This document shows, piece after piece, positions 1 to 8,554 of a DNA stretch of 64,000 nucleotides. Each line of letters opens with the position of its first letter. The first letter of the stretch is position 1. The notes beneath the pieces were generated by a model, which searched no databases, was not told the DNA's origin, and worked only from the letters and a program-made list of their open reading frames with translations. The stretch covers positions 1 through 64,000 of the forward strand of contig OY762261.2 in the NCBI GenBank assembly GCA_963665405.2, written 5' to 3'. The stretch is from G963665405 sp963665405 (lineage in GTDB: Bacteria > Chloroflexota > Dehalococcoidia > Lucifugimonadales > G963665405). The translations under genes were made by a program, and so were the position numbers.

Positions 1-418
1 CCAACAGCACGACGGCGGTCACGCGGAGCGTGATGACCACTTCATTCGTCTCCTTGTGCGCGGCGGTCTCCTTCCGGTACGCTTTCTCCAGCTCCTCGTA
101 TGGCCGTCTGCTGGCGGATGCGGACTCCCTGGCCTCGTCCCGCTGCCGCTCCAGCTCAGATGCTCTAAGCTTCAACTCGGATGCGGTTCGCTCCAACTCC
201 CGCACGGTCCGCTCAAGCTCATCCTCCCTGGCGATGGCCCGGCGCAGCATTTCCTCGTCGCTCAGATACTCCGGCCCGTGCATCCGGACGTAGACCCGGC
301 TACCTTCCCTGGCAACCTCGACCTCTCCCTTCCTGATCTTCCTGTCCAGGGTCGAGAGGGATATCTCCAGCTCCTCAGCCGCCTCCGCTTTCGTGACCCA
401 GCGGACAGGCTCATCCAT
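1..418 (-). CDS. Partial helix-turn-helix/coiled-coil protein, runs off the window
   Basis: Reading the minus strand from the ATG at 418 gives an uninterrupted frame of 139 codons that leaves the window at base 1, so the C-terminus is missing. The N-terminus (MDEPVRWVTKAEAAEELEIS, then LSTLDRKIRKGEVEVAREGS and RVYVRM) has the shape of an excisionase/MerR-like HTH_17 domain. About 70 residues of heptad-rich coiled coil follow (ELERTVRELERTASELKLRA). A hydrophobic stretch, VVITLRVTAVVLL, begins where the window ends and could be a membrane anchor. A GGGAAGGA ribosome site lies 6 bases upstream of the ATG. The opposite strand is also open here, but its predicted proteins are Arg/Pro/Ser-rich and resemble nothing. 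Function is inferred only: a DNA-binding, possibly membrane-tethered accessory protein of a mobile element. Confidence 0.72.
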   Translation of the reverse strand, partial: MDEPVRWVTKAEAAEELEISLSTLDRKIRKGEVEVAREGSRVYVRMHGPEYLSDEEMLRRAIAREDELERTVRELERTASELKLRASELERQRDEARESASASRRPYEELEKAYRKETAAHKETNEVVITLRVTAVVLL

Positions 419-438
419 CGGTTTTCCTTCCCTATCGG

Positions 439-546
439 CTGACACGTCACCCCTCGTCATGGGGTTGCAAAAGTGCAATTCTAGTGTCCATGTACTTTAG
501 CATAGAGTCCCATTTTGCTACCTGACACGTCAGGCGACACGTCAAC
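439..546 (-). promoter_or_regulatory. Three copies of a TGACGTGTCA-type operator motif
   Basis: The motif (T/C)GACACGTCA on the plus strand (TGACGTGTCA on the minus strand) occurs at 440-449, 522-531 and 536-544, the last with C for the first T. The middle copy sits in a near-perfect palindrome, CCTGACACGTCAGG (521-534). They lie in the gap upstream of the minus-strand HTH gene that starts at 418, near a possible -10 (TATGCT). The motif looks like a repressor or activator binding site, perhaps autoregulatory. There is also a TTGCA-AAAG-TGCAA inverted repeat at 465-478. Confidence 0.45.
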
Positions 547-663
547 CCCGTTTCATAGCTGATTTGGCTGTGAAACGGCCTCTGAAAGTCCCCGGAAATC
601 GGGCCGGTTGTGCCATTTTGTACCCCCCAGCCAGCATGAAGGGGAGCTAGGGACGTATCGGCC

Positions 664-2373
664 CTATCTATTCCCCCCTACAGGACGGTGACGCATCCGG
701 TGGTAGAGCGAGTCCCATTGATAGAGGCGCAGCTCGGACAGCGCACGCCTCGGAGACTCCGGCTCCCCGAGTGGATACCAGGACCGTCCAAGGATACCCG
801 TGCGTGACAGCACAGAGGTGCAGGACACGAATATGGGCAGCGACATCAGACTCATCCGGGCCGCCGTGCGCACGTAGGTGTCCTCGACCTCCTCTGTGTC
901 CACGACGAAGAGCGTGGTGGGGAATGGAGGCTGGTCGTCTTCATGCTCGGGCGACCAATAGTAGCTCGTGTAGGGACTCAGGCGGGCTATGACTCCCCTG
1001 GGGTGGCGGGCGCGAAGCTCGTGCTCAAGATAGAACGGCACGTGAAGGCCGCCGGCGACCAGGTGACCCACGGCGTCGGGCGCGATGGCCGAATCGCCCC
1101 AGTTGTAGGCCCGGTCGGACCTGGCAGTGGGGACCGTCCACTGGAGTTCACTGTCGGGGTTGGCCCTAGCCTCGGCCTCAAGCTTCGAGAGGAACCAGGT
1201 GATGCCGTCGGCGTGCTTCGTCTGACGAGCCCACGTGTCGATGCGGTGGCCAATGCGACGTCTGCGGCCCCGGCGGTCTGTCGTGAGCGCTGTGCTCCAG
1301 ATGCCCTGCGTCGTGGGGAGTTGGGCGCGATCCCTGTGAGTGATATAGCGTATTCCCTCGGCGGACAGTGTGTAGCGCGTGTCTCCCCGTTTTCCTCGTC
1401 GTTCGACAAGGTCCCAGGTATCGACAAGGCTGTGCATCATCTGGCTGACGCGCCCCTCCGAGACGCCGAGCCAGAGGGCAAAGTGCTCACGGGGGATCAT
1501 CGGGTGGTCGGTCACGAGGTCAAGCGTCCGCTTCTCCGACGGGCTGATGCTGAAGGTAGGCGCAGCCTGCACCATCCGCTCTGGACGAGGCAGCGATGCC
1601 CGCTTCCGCTCCGGTGACGCCGTGTGAAGCGCTCCGCCGGGGCTGCCATGGGCGCTCACGTCCTTCAGCGTGTGGTACGAACGGCCGACCCACGAGAATC
1701 TGCGCCAGATGCGAAGGTCCCGTCTTTCGAGCGCGTCCCTGGTCTCCACGGCGACGAAGCAGTCATCGAGGTTCAGGTTTGTGCAGAACCTCGTCGTCAG
1801 CCTTTCCTCCCAGACGCTCGGAACCAAGATCAGGACGTTGTCGGGGCGGCGCGTGTAGTCGTATTTCGCTATGGTTCTAAGCCGGTCGTAGAGCGACCGG
1901 CGCCGCAGGGACAGGCCTTGGCGGACCACGCCGAAGCTGCGGCCGTCGTGAAGGATGATGGTGGCGTCGAATCGGCCCCTGCGGTGGAACTTCACCTGCG
2001 AGCGCCGTGAGCCGATGCCGGGGGAGAGTGAGGCGGCGAGACGGTAGACGGCGGCCACAGCGTCCATCCGGCGGATGAGCAGCGTCAGCCACTCCCTGGA
2101 CACGGGGTAGGCTCGCACGAAGTCCGAGGGCGTCGCAAAGCCGAGCAACCCAGCGGTCTCCCTAATGCCGTTGGCCGTCAGGTAGTACCTCTGGCTGGAC
2201 GGCAGGTGGGTGGTGCCGTGACTGACGCGGCCGACCAAGCCGTCGGCCAGCAGGCCGGTCAGGGCTCGGTGGACGGTCGCGTGGGCCTCTCCCAGGATGC
2301 CTGCCAGCTCTGCTGAGTCGATGAACGGCATCCGGCTGAGGAAATGGAGCATCTGTCGGTCAGAGAGGGGCAT
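664..2373 (-). CDS. Replication-relaxation-like protein with tandem winged helices
   Basis: A protein of 569 residues. The first 80 residues form a winged-helix domain (LSDRQMLHFLSRMPFIDSAE, then a recognition helix and wing ending in QRYYLTANGI). A second one lies near residues 285-350 (SEKRTLDLVTDHPMIPREHF through RYTLSAEGI). The layout resembles the replication-relaxation family found on plasmids and integrative elements; the family name is my recognition, not a search result. No transmembrane segment or nuclease motif is apparent. It is transcribed toward the operator-bearing gap and the HTH gene at 1-418, so the two may be one mobile-element module. An IS1380 element lies about 100 bases upstream of its start and may have displaced its original promoter. 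Confidence 0.6.
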   Translation of the reverse strand: MPLSDRQMLHFLSRMPFIDSAELAGILGEAHATVHRALTGLLADGLVGRVSHGTTHLPSSQRYYLTANGIRETAGLLGFATPSDFVRAYPVSREWLTLLIRRMDAVAAVYRLAASLSPGIGSRRSQVKFHRRGRFDATIILHDGRSFGVVRQGLSLRRRSLYDRLRTIAKYDYTRRPDNVLILVPSVWEERLTTRFCTNLNLDDCFVAVETRDALERRDLRIWRRFSWVGRSYHTLKDVSAHGSPGGALHTASPERKRASLPRPERMVQAAPTFSISPSEKRTLDLVTDHPMIPREHFALWLGVSEGRVSQMMHSLVDTWDLVERRGKRGDTRYTLSAEGIRYITHRDRAQLPTTQGIWSTALTTDRRGRRRRIGHRIDTWARQTKHADGITWFLSKLEAEARANPDSELQWTVPTARSDRAYNWGDSAIAPDAVGHLVAGGLHVPFYLEHELRARHPRGVIARLSPYTSYYWSPEHEDDQPPFPTTLFVVDTEEVEDTYVRTAARMSLMSLPIFVSCTSVLSRTGILGRSWYPLGEPESPRRALSELRLYQWDSLYHRMRHRPVGGNR

Positions 2374-2476
2374 ATCCGGGTCCCCGTTTCACGCTGTGCC
2401 GTATTCGGGCAATTGCTCTAGATGGCAGTTGTCCAACTATCCATTGTCGCGGGGAAGAGCGTCGTATGTAATGCCC

Positions 2477-4353
2477 CCCAGATTCCCCACCTAGATAAGA
2501 GAAAGACCTCGTTGGCGCCCGCCACGAAGCGGGCTAAGATGTTTCTTGACCAAGAGAAACGATCACCAACGAGGTGCAGCTATTATGAAGCAAGGCTTAC
2601 TGGCATTCCAGTACGAGCAGGAGAAGGGCTCGACGGGTATGACGGGGCTGTCCGGCCTGATGACGTACCTGGAGTTGATGCAAGCAGCGGGTTTGAGGTC
2701 ATCGGTAGAGCGCCACGTGAGACTGCGGGAGAGAGGTCAGGGCTGGACGGACAGCCAGATGATCATCTCGCTGATGCTGCTGAACTTGGCAGGCGGCGAG
2801 TCGGTGTCCGACCTTGATCTCCTTGAGAAGGACAGAGGGCTGTGCAGGATGTTTCGAGAGTTCGAGACCTGTGGTATGCGTCTCAGCGAGCGCAGGGCGT
2901 TGGAGAAGAGATGGCGAGTCGAGCGTCGTCGGAGCGTGCCGTCGGAGTCTGCGGTGTTCCGGTATCTGGAGAGGTTCCATGACGCGGGCGAGGAGTCGAT
3001 GCGGGAAGCTCACAGAGCATTCATACCTGCTCCCAATGGAGCTATGAAGGGTCTGCGCAAGGTGAACGCCGACCTGGTGGGCTTCGCGCAGAGCCGTTCG
3101 CCTCAGACCGAGGCCACTCTGGACATGGATGCCACACTGGTGGAGACGCGCAAGCAGGAGGCGCTCCCCAGCTACAAGAAGTACAGGGCGTACCAGCCGC
3201 TGATCACCTACTGGTCAGAGGCCGAGTTGATCGTGCATTCGGAGTTTCGGGACGGCAACGTACCTGCGGGCCATCAGCAGTTGCGAGTGTTGATTGAAGT
3301 GCTGGGCCGTCTGCCTGCGGGGGTGGAGAAGGTGATGCTGAGGTCGGATACGGCGGGGTACCAGCGGGAGTTGCTGCGGTACTGCGCGGAGGGTGGAGAC
3401 GAGCGGTTCGGGGTGATCGAGTTTGCGGTTGGGGTCGACGTGACGACGGAGTTCCGCCGTGCGGTGTCCGAGGTCGCCGAGCAAGACTGGCAGACGCTGT
3501 ACCGCAAGGTTGGGGAGCATCGTGTGGACACGGGTCAGCAGTGGGCTGATGTGAACTTCGTGCCTAACTGGATAGGGCACTCCAAGAACAGCCCTGAGTA
3601 TCGGTTCATAGCTACCAGGGAGCGGTTGATCGAACAGCCTCTGCCGGGAATGGAGGGGCAGATGGAGCTTCCATTCCCCGCGATGGAGCTGTCCAACAGA
3701 GGCTGGTACAAGGTCTTCGGCGTGGTGACCAACCGGAGCATTACGGCAGATGAGTTGATCTGGTGGTCGAGACAGAGGTGCGGCAAGGGCGAGGAGGTCC
3801 ACAGCGTTCTGAAGAGTGACTTGGCTGGGGGCCGGCTGCCGTCGGGGCTGTTCGGGGCCAACGCCGCATGGTGGGCCATATCGGTGCTGGCCTTCAACCT
3901 GAACTCTGCCATGAAGCGGCTGGTGTTGGGCGAACAGTGGGTGGGCAAGCGTCTGAAGGCGGTGCGCTTCGCCCTGATCGCCCTACCGGGCCGTGTGATG
4001 CGTCACGCCAGGAGGTTGATCATCCGTCTGGCCCGGGGCCATCCCTCATACGAGTTGCTGCTCAGGGCGCGGCAGAGGATATTGGCGCTGGCTGCCGAGC
4101 CGCATCGAGCATAGGCGACCCTGCCTGGAGCATCGGTTTGTAGGCGACTCTGCCGAGTTGCCAGGCTCGGCCATGCCTTCTTTGGCCTGAGAACAGCCAT
4201 AATTGGCAGCGAACCGCTGCCGATACCCTCAAAGACGGCACCCGAGACCCTGTCCGATGCCCGATCATGTCATGCGTCACCCCTGGTCGACATCCGGACA
4301 CCCCCTGAAAGCACACCAAGCAGCTCCCAACCATGTCAGGTGGGGAATCTGGG
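2477..4353 (+). mobile_element. IS1380-family insertion sequence, complete
   Basis: The element is 1877 bp long and has perfect 16-bp terminal inverted repeats: CCCAGATTCCCCACCT at 2477-2492 and its complement at 4338-4353. It is flanked by the 4-bp duplication GCCC (2473-2476 and 4354-4357). A 4-bp duplication is what IS1380 elements make. It carries a single transposase gene and appears intact. Confidence 0.9.
2585..4114 (+). CDS. IS1380-family transposase
   Basis: About 509 residues from the ATG at 2585, chosen because GAGGTG lies about 9 bases upstream. The frame stays open upstream to 2546, but that start has no ribosome site. Family-typical DDE-fold motifs are visible: TLDMDATLVET (first Asp), VMLRSDTAGYQ (second Asp) and a C-terminal region GKGEEVHSVLKSDLAGGRLP with the acidic residue. 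The end, ARRLIIRLARGHPSYELLL, is also typical. No frameshift or internal stop is seen, so the transposase is probably active. It belongs to a different branch of the family from the two IS1380-like elements near 41 and 50 kb, with which it shares no obvious sequence. Confidence 0.92.
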   Translation: MKQGLLAFQYEQEKGSTGMTGLSGLMTYLELMQAAGLRSSVERHVRLRERGQGWTDSQMIISLMLLNLAGGESVSDLDLLEKDRGLCRMFREFETCGMRLSERRALEKRWRVERRRSVPSESAVFRYLERFHDAGEESMREAHRAFIPAPNGAMKGLRKVNADLVGFAQSRSPQTEATLDMDATLVETRKQEALPSYKKYRAYQPLITYWSEAELIVHSEFRDGNVPAGHQQLRVLIEVLGRLPAGVEKVMLRSDTAGYQRELLRYCAEGGDERFGVIEFAVGVDVTTEFRRAVSEVAEQDWQTLYRKVGEHRVDTGQQWADVNFVPNWIGHSKNSPEYRFIATRERLIEQPLPGMEGQMELPFPAMELSNRGWYKVFGVVTNRSITADELIWWSRQRCGKGEEVHSVLKSDLAGGRLPSGLFGANAAWWAISVLAFNLNSAMKRLVLGEQWVGKRLKAVRFALIALPGRVMRHARRLIIRLARGHPSYELLLRARQRILALAAEPHRA

Positions 4354-4548
4354 GCCCTGCAAGCCATTGTGTCGTAGCCAATCTTGTGGTAGCGGCGAAA
4401 GGGTTTCTGGTCCGAGCGGCCGCAAGTGGCGAACGGAAGGGTGGCAACGGGCCTGAGCATGGCAGTCATTGACTGGGAAGCACCTAGAAACGTATCCTTG
4501 GAGAGCATCCAAGATTATACGAATTGCTTTGTTTTGGGAGACGTAGGA

Positions 4549-4794
4549 ATGGCTTCAACCAAACGCCTGCTGCCGACCGGCGAGTGCTGGTGCGGCTGCG
4601 GCGCGGAGACGGCAATCGGCTCGTTCTTCCTGCCCGGCCACGACAAGACCGCCGAGTCCGCGGTGATCTCCGTCGAGTACGGCGGCGTCCCCGGCTTCCT
4701 GGTCCGTCACGGATACGGACCGGGGGGCAAGAACGCCCTACGCGAAGTAGGCAGGTGGCGTACCAAGAGCAAACGAGAGAGTGATGCATCATGA
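4549..4794 (+). CDS. Small Cys-rich protein opening the type I modification operon
   Basis: 81 residues from the ATG at 4549; the frame is open upstream, but GGGAG lies 9-13 bases before this start. The N-terminal segment GECWCGCGAETAIGSFFLPG has a closely spaced CxCxC group that could bind a metal with His in PGHDK. The rest is GYGPGGKNALREVG and a basic tail. I recognise no named family. The TGA overlaps the hsdM start by four bases (ATGA), so it is almost certainly co-translated with hsdM and probably serves the restriction-modification locus. Confidence 0.6.
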   Translation: MASTKRLLPTGECWCGCGAETAIGSFFLPGHDKTAESAVISVEYGGVPGFLVRHGYGPGGKNALREVGRWRTKSKRESDAS

Positions 4795-6395
4795 CGACTG
4801 CACGACGGGGACAGACAGCTTCCGGCGTGGACGCCGAATCGAGCAGTGGCGCTCTGACAGGCTACGAGGCCGAGCTCTGGCGGATGGCCGACGCGCTGCG
4901 GGGCAGCATGGACGCCGCCGAGTACAAGCACGTCGTCCTCGGCCTCATCTTCCTCAAGTACATCTCCGACGCCTTCCAAGAGTTGCACGCCTGGCTGGAG
5001 TCGAAGACGGCAGAAGGGTACGACCCCGAGGACATGGACGAATACCGCGGCGAGAACATCTTCTGGGTGCCTCCGGAGGCTCGTTGGCCTCACCTCAAGG
5101 CGCAGGCGCGGCAGCCGGTCATCGGCCAACTGGTGGACGACGCCATGGCCGCCATCGAGCGGGACAACCCGGCGCTCAAGGACGTGCTGCCCAAGGACTA
5201 CGCCCGGCCCGCCCTGGACAAGACTCGCCTCGGCCAACTCATCGACCTGATCACCAACATCCAGGTTGGAGACGCGGAAGCTCGCTCCAAAGACGTGCTG
5301 GGTAGGGTGTACGAGTACTTCCTCTCCCAGTTCGCCAGCGCCGAGGGCAAGAAGGGCGGCGAGTTCTACACTCCGCGCTGCGTCGTCAAGCTCCTGGTGG
5401 AGATGCTGGAACCCTACCAAGGCCGCGTCTACGACCCCTGCTGCGGCTCATCCGGCATGTTCGTGCAGTCGATGGAGTTCATCAATGCCCACGTTAGCGG
5501 GAACGGGAACGGCGGCAGGGCGCGTGGCGACATCTCCATCTGGGGTCAGGAGTCCAACCACACCACCTGGAAGCTGGCCAGGATGAACCTGGCGCTTCGC
5601 GGGATTGACGGCAACATCGCCCACGGCGACAGCTTCCACAACGACCGCCACCCCGACCTGAAGGCCGACTACATCCTCGCCAATCCCCCCTTCAACGTCT
5701 CCGACTGGGGCGGTGATCGGCTGCGGGACGACAAGCGATGGGAGTACGGCGTCCCGCCCACGGGCAACGCCAACTTCGCCTGGGTGCAGCACATGGCCCA
5801 TCACCTGTCGCCGCGCGGCGCCGCTGGCTTCGTCCTGGCCAACGGCTCCATGTCGTCGAACCAGTCCGGCGAGGGCGAGATCCGCAAGAACCTCATCGAG
5901 GCGGACTTGGTGGACTGTATGGTGGCCCTGCCCGGTCAACTCTTCTACTCTACGCAGATACCCGTCTGCCTCTGGTTCCTGTCCAGGGACCGCAGAGGCG
6001 GCAAGCACCGGGACCGGCGGGGGGAGGTGCTGTTCATCGACGCCCGCAAGCTAGGGCGCATGGTTGACCGCACCCACCGGGAGCTGACCGGTGACGACAT
6101 CGCCCGCATCGCCGATGCTTACCACGCTTGGCACGGGGAGGAACCTTCCGGCGAATACGCCGACGTTCCCGGCTTCTGCAAGAGTGCAACGCTGGAAGAA
6201 GTCCGCAAGCACGGTCACGTCCTCACCCCCGGCCGCTACGTCGGCGCGGAGCCGCAGGAGGACGACGGCGAGCCCTTCGAGGAGAAGATGGTCCGACTCT
6301 CTGCTCAATGGAGGGAGCAGCAGGCTGAGGCCCATCGGCTGGACGCGGAGATTGAGGCGAACTTGGCACGCTTGGGATTCGGGGCACAGAGGTAG
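4791..6395 (+). CDS. hsdM: Type I restriction-modification DNA methyltransferase subunit HsdM
   Basis: 534 residues, normal length for HsdM. The N-terminal helical HsdM_N domain (ELWRMADALRGSMDAAEYKH) is followed by the Rossmann methylase fold. GEFYTPRCVVKLLVEMLEP and YDPCCGSSGMFVQS are the SAM-binding motif I region, and ILANPPFNVSDWG is the NPPF catalytic motif of N6-adenine methyltransferases. The protein would methylate adenine in a target chosen by HsdS. The gene sits between the Cys-rich gene (4-base overlap) and the HEPN gene (4 bases downstream), forming one operon. No hsdR restriction subunit is found anywhere in the window, so on this sequence the locus encodes modification without classical restriction. 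Confidence 0.95.
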   Translation: MTTARRGQTASGVDAESSSGALTGYEAELWRMADALRGSMDAAEYKHVVLGLIFLKYISDAFQELHAWLESKTAEGYDPEDMDEYRGENIFWVPPEARWPHLKAQARQPVIGQLVDDAMAAIERDNPALKDVLPKDYARPALDKTRLGQLIDLITNIQVGDAEARSKDVLGRVYEYFLSQFASAEGKKGGEFYTPRCVVKLLVEMLEPYQGRVYDPCCGSSGMFVQSMEFINAHVSGNGNGGRARGDISIWGQESNHTTWKLARMNLALRGIDGNIAHGDSFHNDRHPDLKADYILANPPFNVSDWGGDRLRDDKRWEYGVPPTGNANFAWVQHMAHHLSPRGAAGFVLANGSMSSNQSGEGEIRKNLIEADLVDCMVALPGQLFYSTQIPVCLWFLSRDRRGGKHRDRRGEVLFIDARKLGRMVDRTHRELTGDDIARIADAYHAWHGEEPSGEYADVPGFCKSATLEEVRKHGHVLTPGRYVGAEPQEDDGEPFEEKMVRLSAQWREQQAEAHRLDAEIEANLARLGFGAQR

Positions 6396-6399
6396 TCTG

Positions 6400-6831
6400 A
6401 TGAAGCTGGACTTGACACCGCTTGAGGATGCCGTTGCCCAGTTGGAAGAAGCCCTGGACATATACCACTCCGACCTGGCTTTGACCGATCCGCGCCTCAA
6501 GAGGCATCTGAGGGCAGCGGTAATTCAGGCGTTCGAGTTCACCTACGAGCTCTCCTTCAGAATGCTGCGCCGCTATCTTGAGCTTGCATCAGCCAATCCG
6601 GCAGAGATCGACGAACTCGTCTTCAATGACGTTGTACGGGAAGCCTACAGGCAATCTCTGCTCAGGTCCGAACTCCCGGAGTGGCTTGAGTTTCGTAGGA
6701 ACCGTGGAACGACCAGCCACACCTACAACGAAGAGAAGGCTCAAGAGGTGTTCGAGAGCGTTCCGAACTTCCTTCAGGAGGCTCGGTATCTCTTGAATCG
6801 ACTTCATGAGAGGGTTGAGTCCTTTGAGTAG
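6400..6831 (+). CDS. HEPN-domain protein, HepT/HI0074 type (RNase toxin or substrate-binding partner)
   Basis: 143 residues, all alpha. The sequence fits the HI0074/HepT nucleotidyltransferase-partner family: LEDAVAQLEEALDIYHSDLA, AFEFTYELSFRMLRRYLE, then R102-G-T-T-S-H107-T-Y109. That last string matches the RX4HXY motif of HepT toxins. In the characterised MntA-HepT pair, Arg and His form the RNase site and the Tyr is the residue adenylylated by the antitoxin; this is knowledge of the family, not shown here. The start follows the hsdM stop by four bases, and the 3' end overlaps the next gene by 26 bases. That next gene begins with the matching nucleotidyltransferase domain, so toxin and antitoxin are translationally coupled inside the modification operon. 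Confidence 0.88.
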   Translation: MKLDLTPLEDAVAQLEEALDIYHSDLALTDPRLKRHLRAAVIQAFEFTYELSFRMLRRYLELASANPAEIDELVFNDVVREAYRQSLLRSELPEWLEFRRNRGTTSHTYNEEKAQEVFESVPNFLQEARYLLNRLHERVESFE

Positions 6832-8554
6832 CCCGGTGGACATCAGGCCCGACCACCTTGCAATCGTGCAGGGCATCCTGCGCGATTACCTGCCTGTGGG
6901 TGTCAAGGTCTGGGTGTTCGGCAGCCGCGCCAACTGGACTACGAAGGACTCTTCAGACCTGGACTTAGCCTTGGAGAGTGAGAGCAGGCTAAACCACAAA
7001 CTGCTGGCGGCGCTGAAGGACGCGTTCGAGGACTCAACCCTCCCCTATACGGTTGACATTGTGGACCTCAATCGGATTGGAGACTCCTTCAGGCAGATCG
7101 TGGAGTCACAGAGAGTGCCTCTGCCCGTGGAGGCAGATGGAACCAAGCAGCAAGTCCCTCTGAATACCTCCTTAATTGGCAAGGCCGCCAGCGGTGGAGC
7201 GACGCTCACTGCTACCTCGGACCAAAGGTGTGAGGTTCAGTTTGAGCAACTACTCGCAGAGCCAGTCCGCAACGGCATATACAAGAAGAAGGAATTCCAT
7301 GGTCGCGGCGTCAAGGTCGTGAATATGGGGGAGCTATTTGCAAATCCACGGCTTCGTGACGTGCATATGAGGCGGGTTGAACTATCTGAGTCAGAACGAC
7401 ATCGGCTCAGCGTTCAATCAGGTGACCTCCTATTTGCACGGCGTTCGCTTGTGGCAGAGGGTGCTGGCAAATGTAGCGTCGTCCTTGAGATAAACGAGCC
7501 TACTACATTCGAGTCATCAATCATTCGTGCTAGACCCGATCCGACAAAGGCGGACTCCCTGTTCCTCTATTACTACTTCAACTCTCCAATCGGTCTCCAC
7601 GCCCTTGACACGATTCGTAGGCAAGTGGCCGTGGCAGGAATAACCGGAACCGATCTCGCCCAACTCCCCGTTGAGATCCCACCACTAGCTGAGCAGCAAG
7701 CCATTGCCCACATCCTCGGCACGCTGGACAACAAGATCGAGCTGAACCGTCGGACGAACGAGACACTAGAGGCAATGGCCCGTGCGCTCTTCAAATCCTG
7801 GTTCGTGGACTTTGAGCCGGTCCGGGCCAAGATGGAGGGGCGCTGGCGCCCCGGCGAGTCCCTCCCCGGCCTCCCCGCCGACCTCTACGATCTCTTCCCC
7901 GACCGCTTCGTCCCCTCGGAGCTGGGAGAGGTCCCGGATGGGTGGGGGGTGAGGGCGTTGGGAGCGATGGTTGAGCAACTGCGAGACAATGAGAACCCCC
8001 AGGCGTCGCCAAACACAACGTTCAGCCACTTCAGCATCCCCGCGTTCGATCAGGGTAAGGTACCAATACAAGAGTACGGATCGGACATCAAGAGTGTCAA
8101 AACACGCTTACAGCGCAGCGTTGTCCTGGTGTCTAAACTCAACCCGGAGATCGAACGCGTCTGGCTCGTAGATATTGAGGCGGATGAAAGGGCAGTCTGT
8201 TCGACAGAATTCCTGGTCCTACACGCCCGGCCACCGTTTCAACGTAGTTACGTCTACTGTCTGGCGCGCTCGCCACTGTTTCGGCAACAGGTTGAGTCCC
8301 TAGTGACGGGCACCTCAAAGAGTCATCAGCGAGCGCAGGCCAACGCCGTCCTCTCTGTGCGTGTGATTTACCCGTCGGAACCAGCCGTCCACGCGTTCGG
8401 TCAACAGGCTGCGCCGCTTCTGGACGGAGTGCTTGCCTACCGTAAAGAGGCCATTATACTCGCCGCACAACGAGATGCTTTGTTACCGGGGCTGGTGTCG
8501 GGGGAGGTGGGGGTGAGGAATCACAGTGTAATGCTTCAGGATGCAGTCAGATGA
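6806..8554 (+). CDS. hsdS: Fusion of an MntA-type nucleotidyltransferase with HsdS specificity subunit
   Basis: 582 residues. Residues about 12-105 are a minimal nucleotidyltransferase domain: VWVFGSRANWTTKDSSDLDL has G39-S40 with D51 and D53 (GSX10DXD), and the third acidic residue is in TVDIVD (D84). From about residue 120 the protein is a type I specificity subunit. It has a first target-recognition domain, then the central conserved region (IPPLAEQQAIAHILGTLDNK, IELNRRTNETLEAMARALFK, SWFVDFEPVRAKM), a second target-recognition domain starting at LGEVPDGWGV, and the C-terminal repeat AQRDALLPGLVSGEV. There is no stop or frameshift between the two parts. The joining segment (VPLPVEADGTKQQVPLNTSL) looks like a linker. 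The start codon is uncertain: ATG at 6806, or TTG/GTG codons about 20-30 bases later. Confidence 0.88.
   Translation: MRGLSPLSSPVDIRPDHLAIVQGILRDYLPVGVKVWVFGSRANWTTKDSSDLDLALESESRLNHKLLAALKDAFEDSTLPYTVDIVDLNRIGDSFRQIVESQRVPLPVEADGTKQQVPLNTSLIGKAASGGATLTATSDQRCEVQFEQLLAEPVRNGIYKKKEFHGRGVKVVNMGELFANPRLRDVHMRRVELSESERHRLSVQSGDLLFARRSLVAEGAGKCSVVLEINEPTTFESSIIRARPDPTKADSLFLYYYFNSPIGLHALDTIRRQVAVAGITGTDLAQLPVEIPPLAEQQAIAHILGTLDNKIELNRRTNETLEAMARALFKSWFVDFEPVRAKMEGRWRPGESLPGLPADLYDLFPDRFVPSELGEVPDGWGVRALGAMVEQLRDNENPQASPNTTFSHFSIPAFDQGKVPIQEYGSDIKSVKTRLQRSVVLVSKLNPEIERVWLVDIEADERAVCSTEFLVLHARPPFQRSYVYCLARSPLFRQQVESLVTGTSKSHQRAQANAVLSVRVIYPSEPAVHAFGQQAAPLLDGVLAYRKEAIILAAQRDALLPGLVSGEVGVRNHSVMLQDAVR

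Noticed and set aside
56..442. Long plus-strand open frames over the first 450 bases
   Set aside because: The product is low-complexity, and the minus strand gives a coherent HTH plus coiled-coil protein with a ribosome site.
4115..4200. A tRNA-like stem in the region after the IS1380 transposase
   Set aside because: No cloverleaf, T-loop or acceptor pairing could be assembled; it is IS end sequence.
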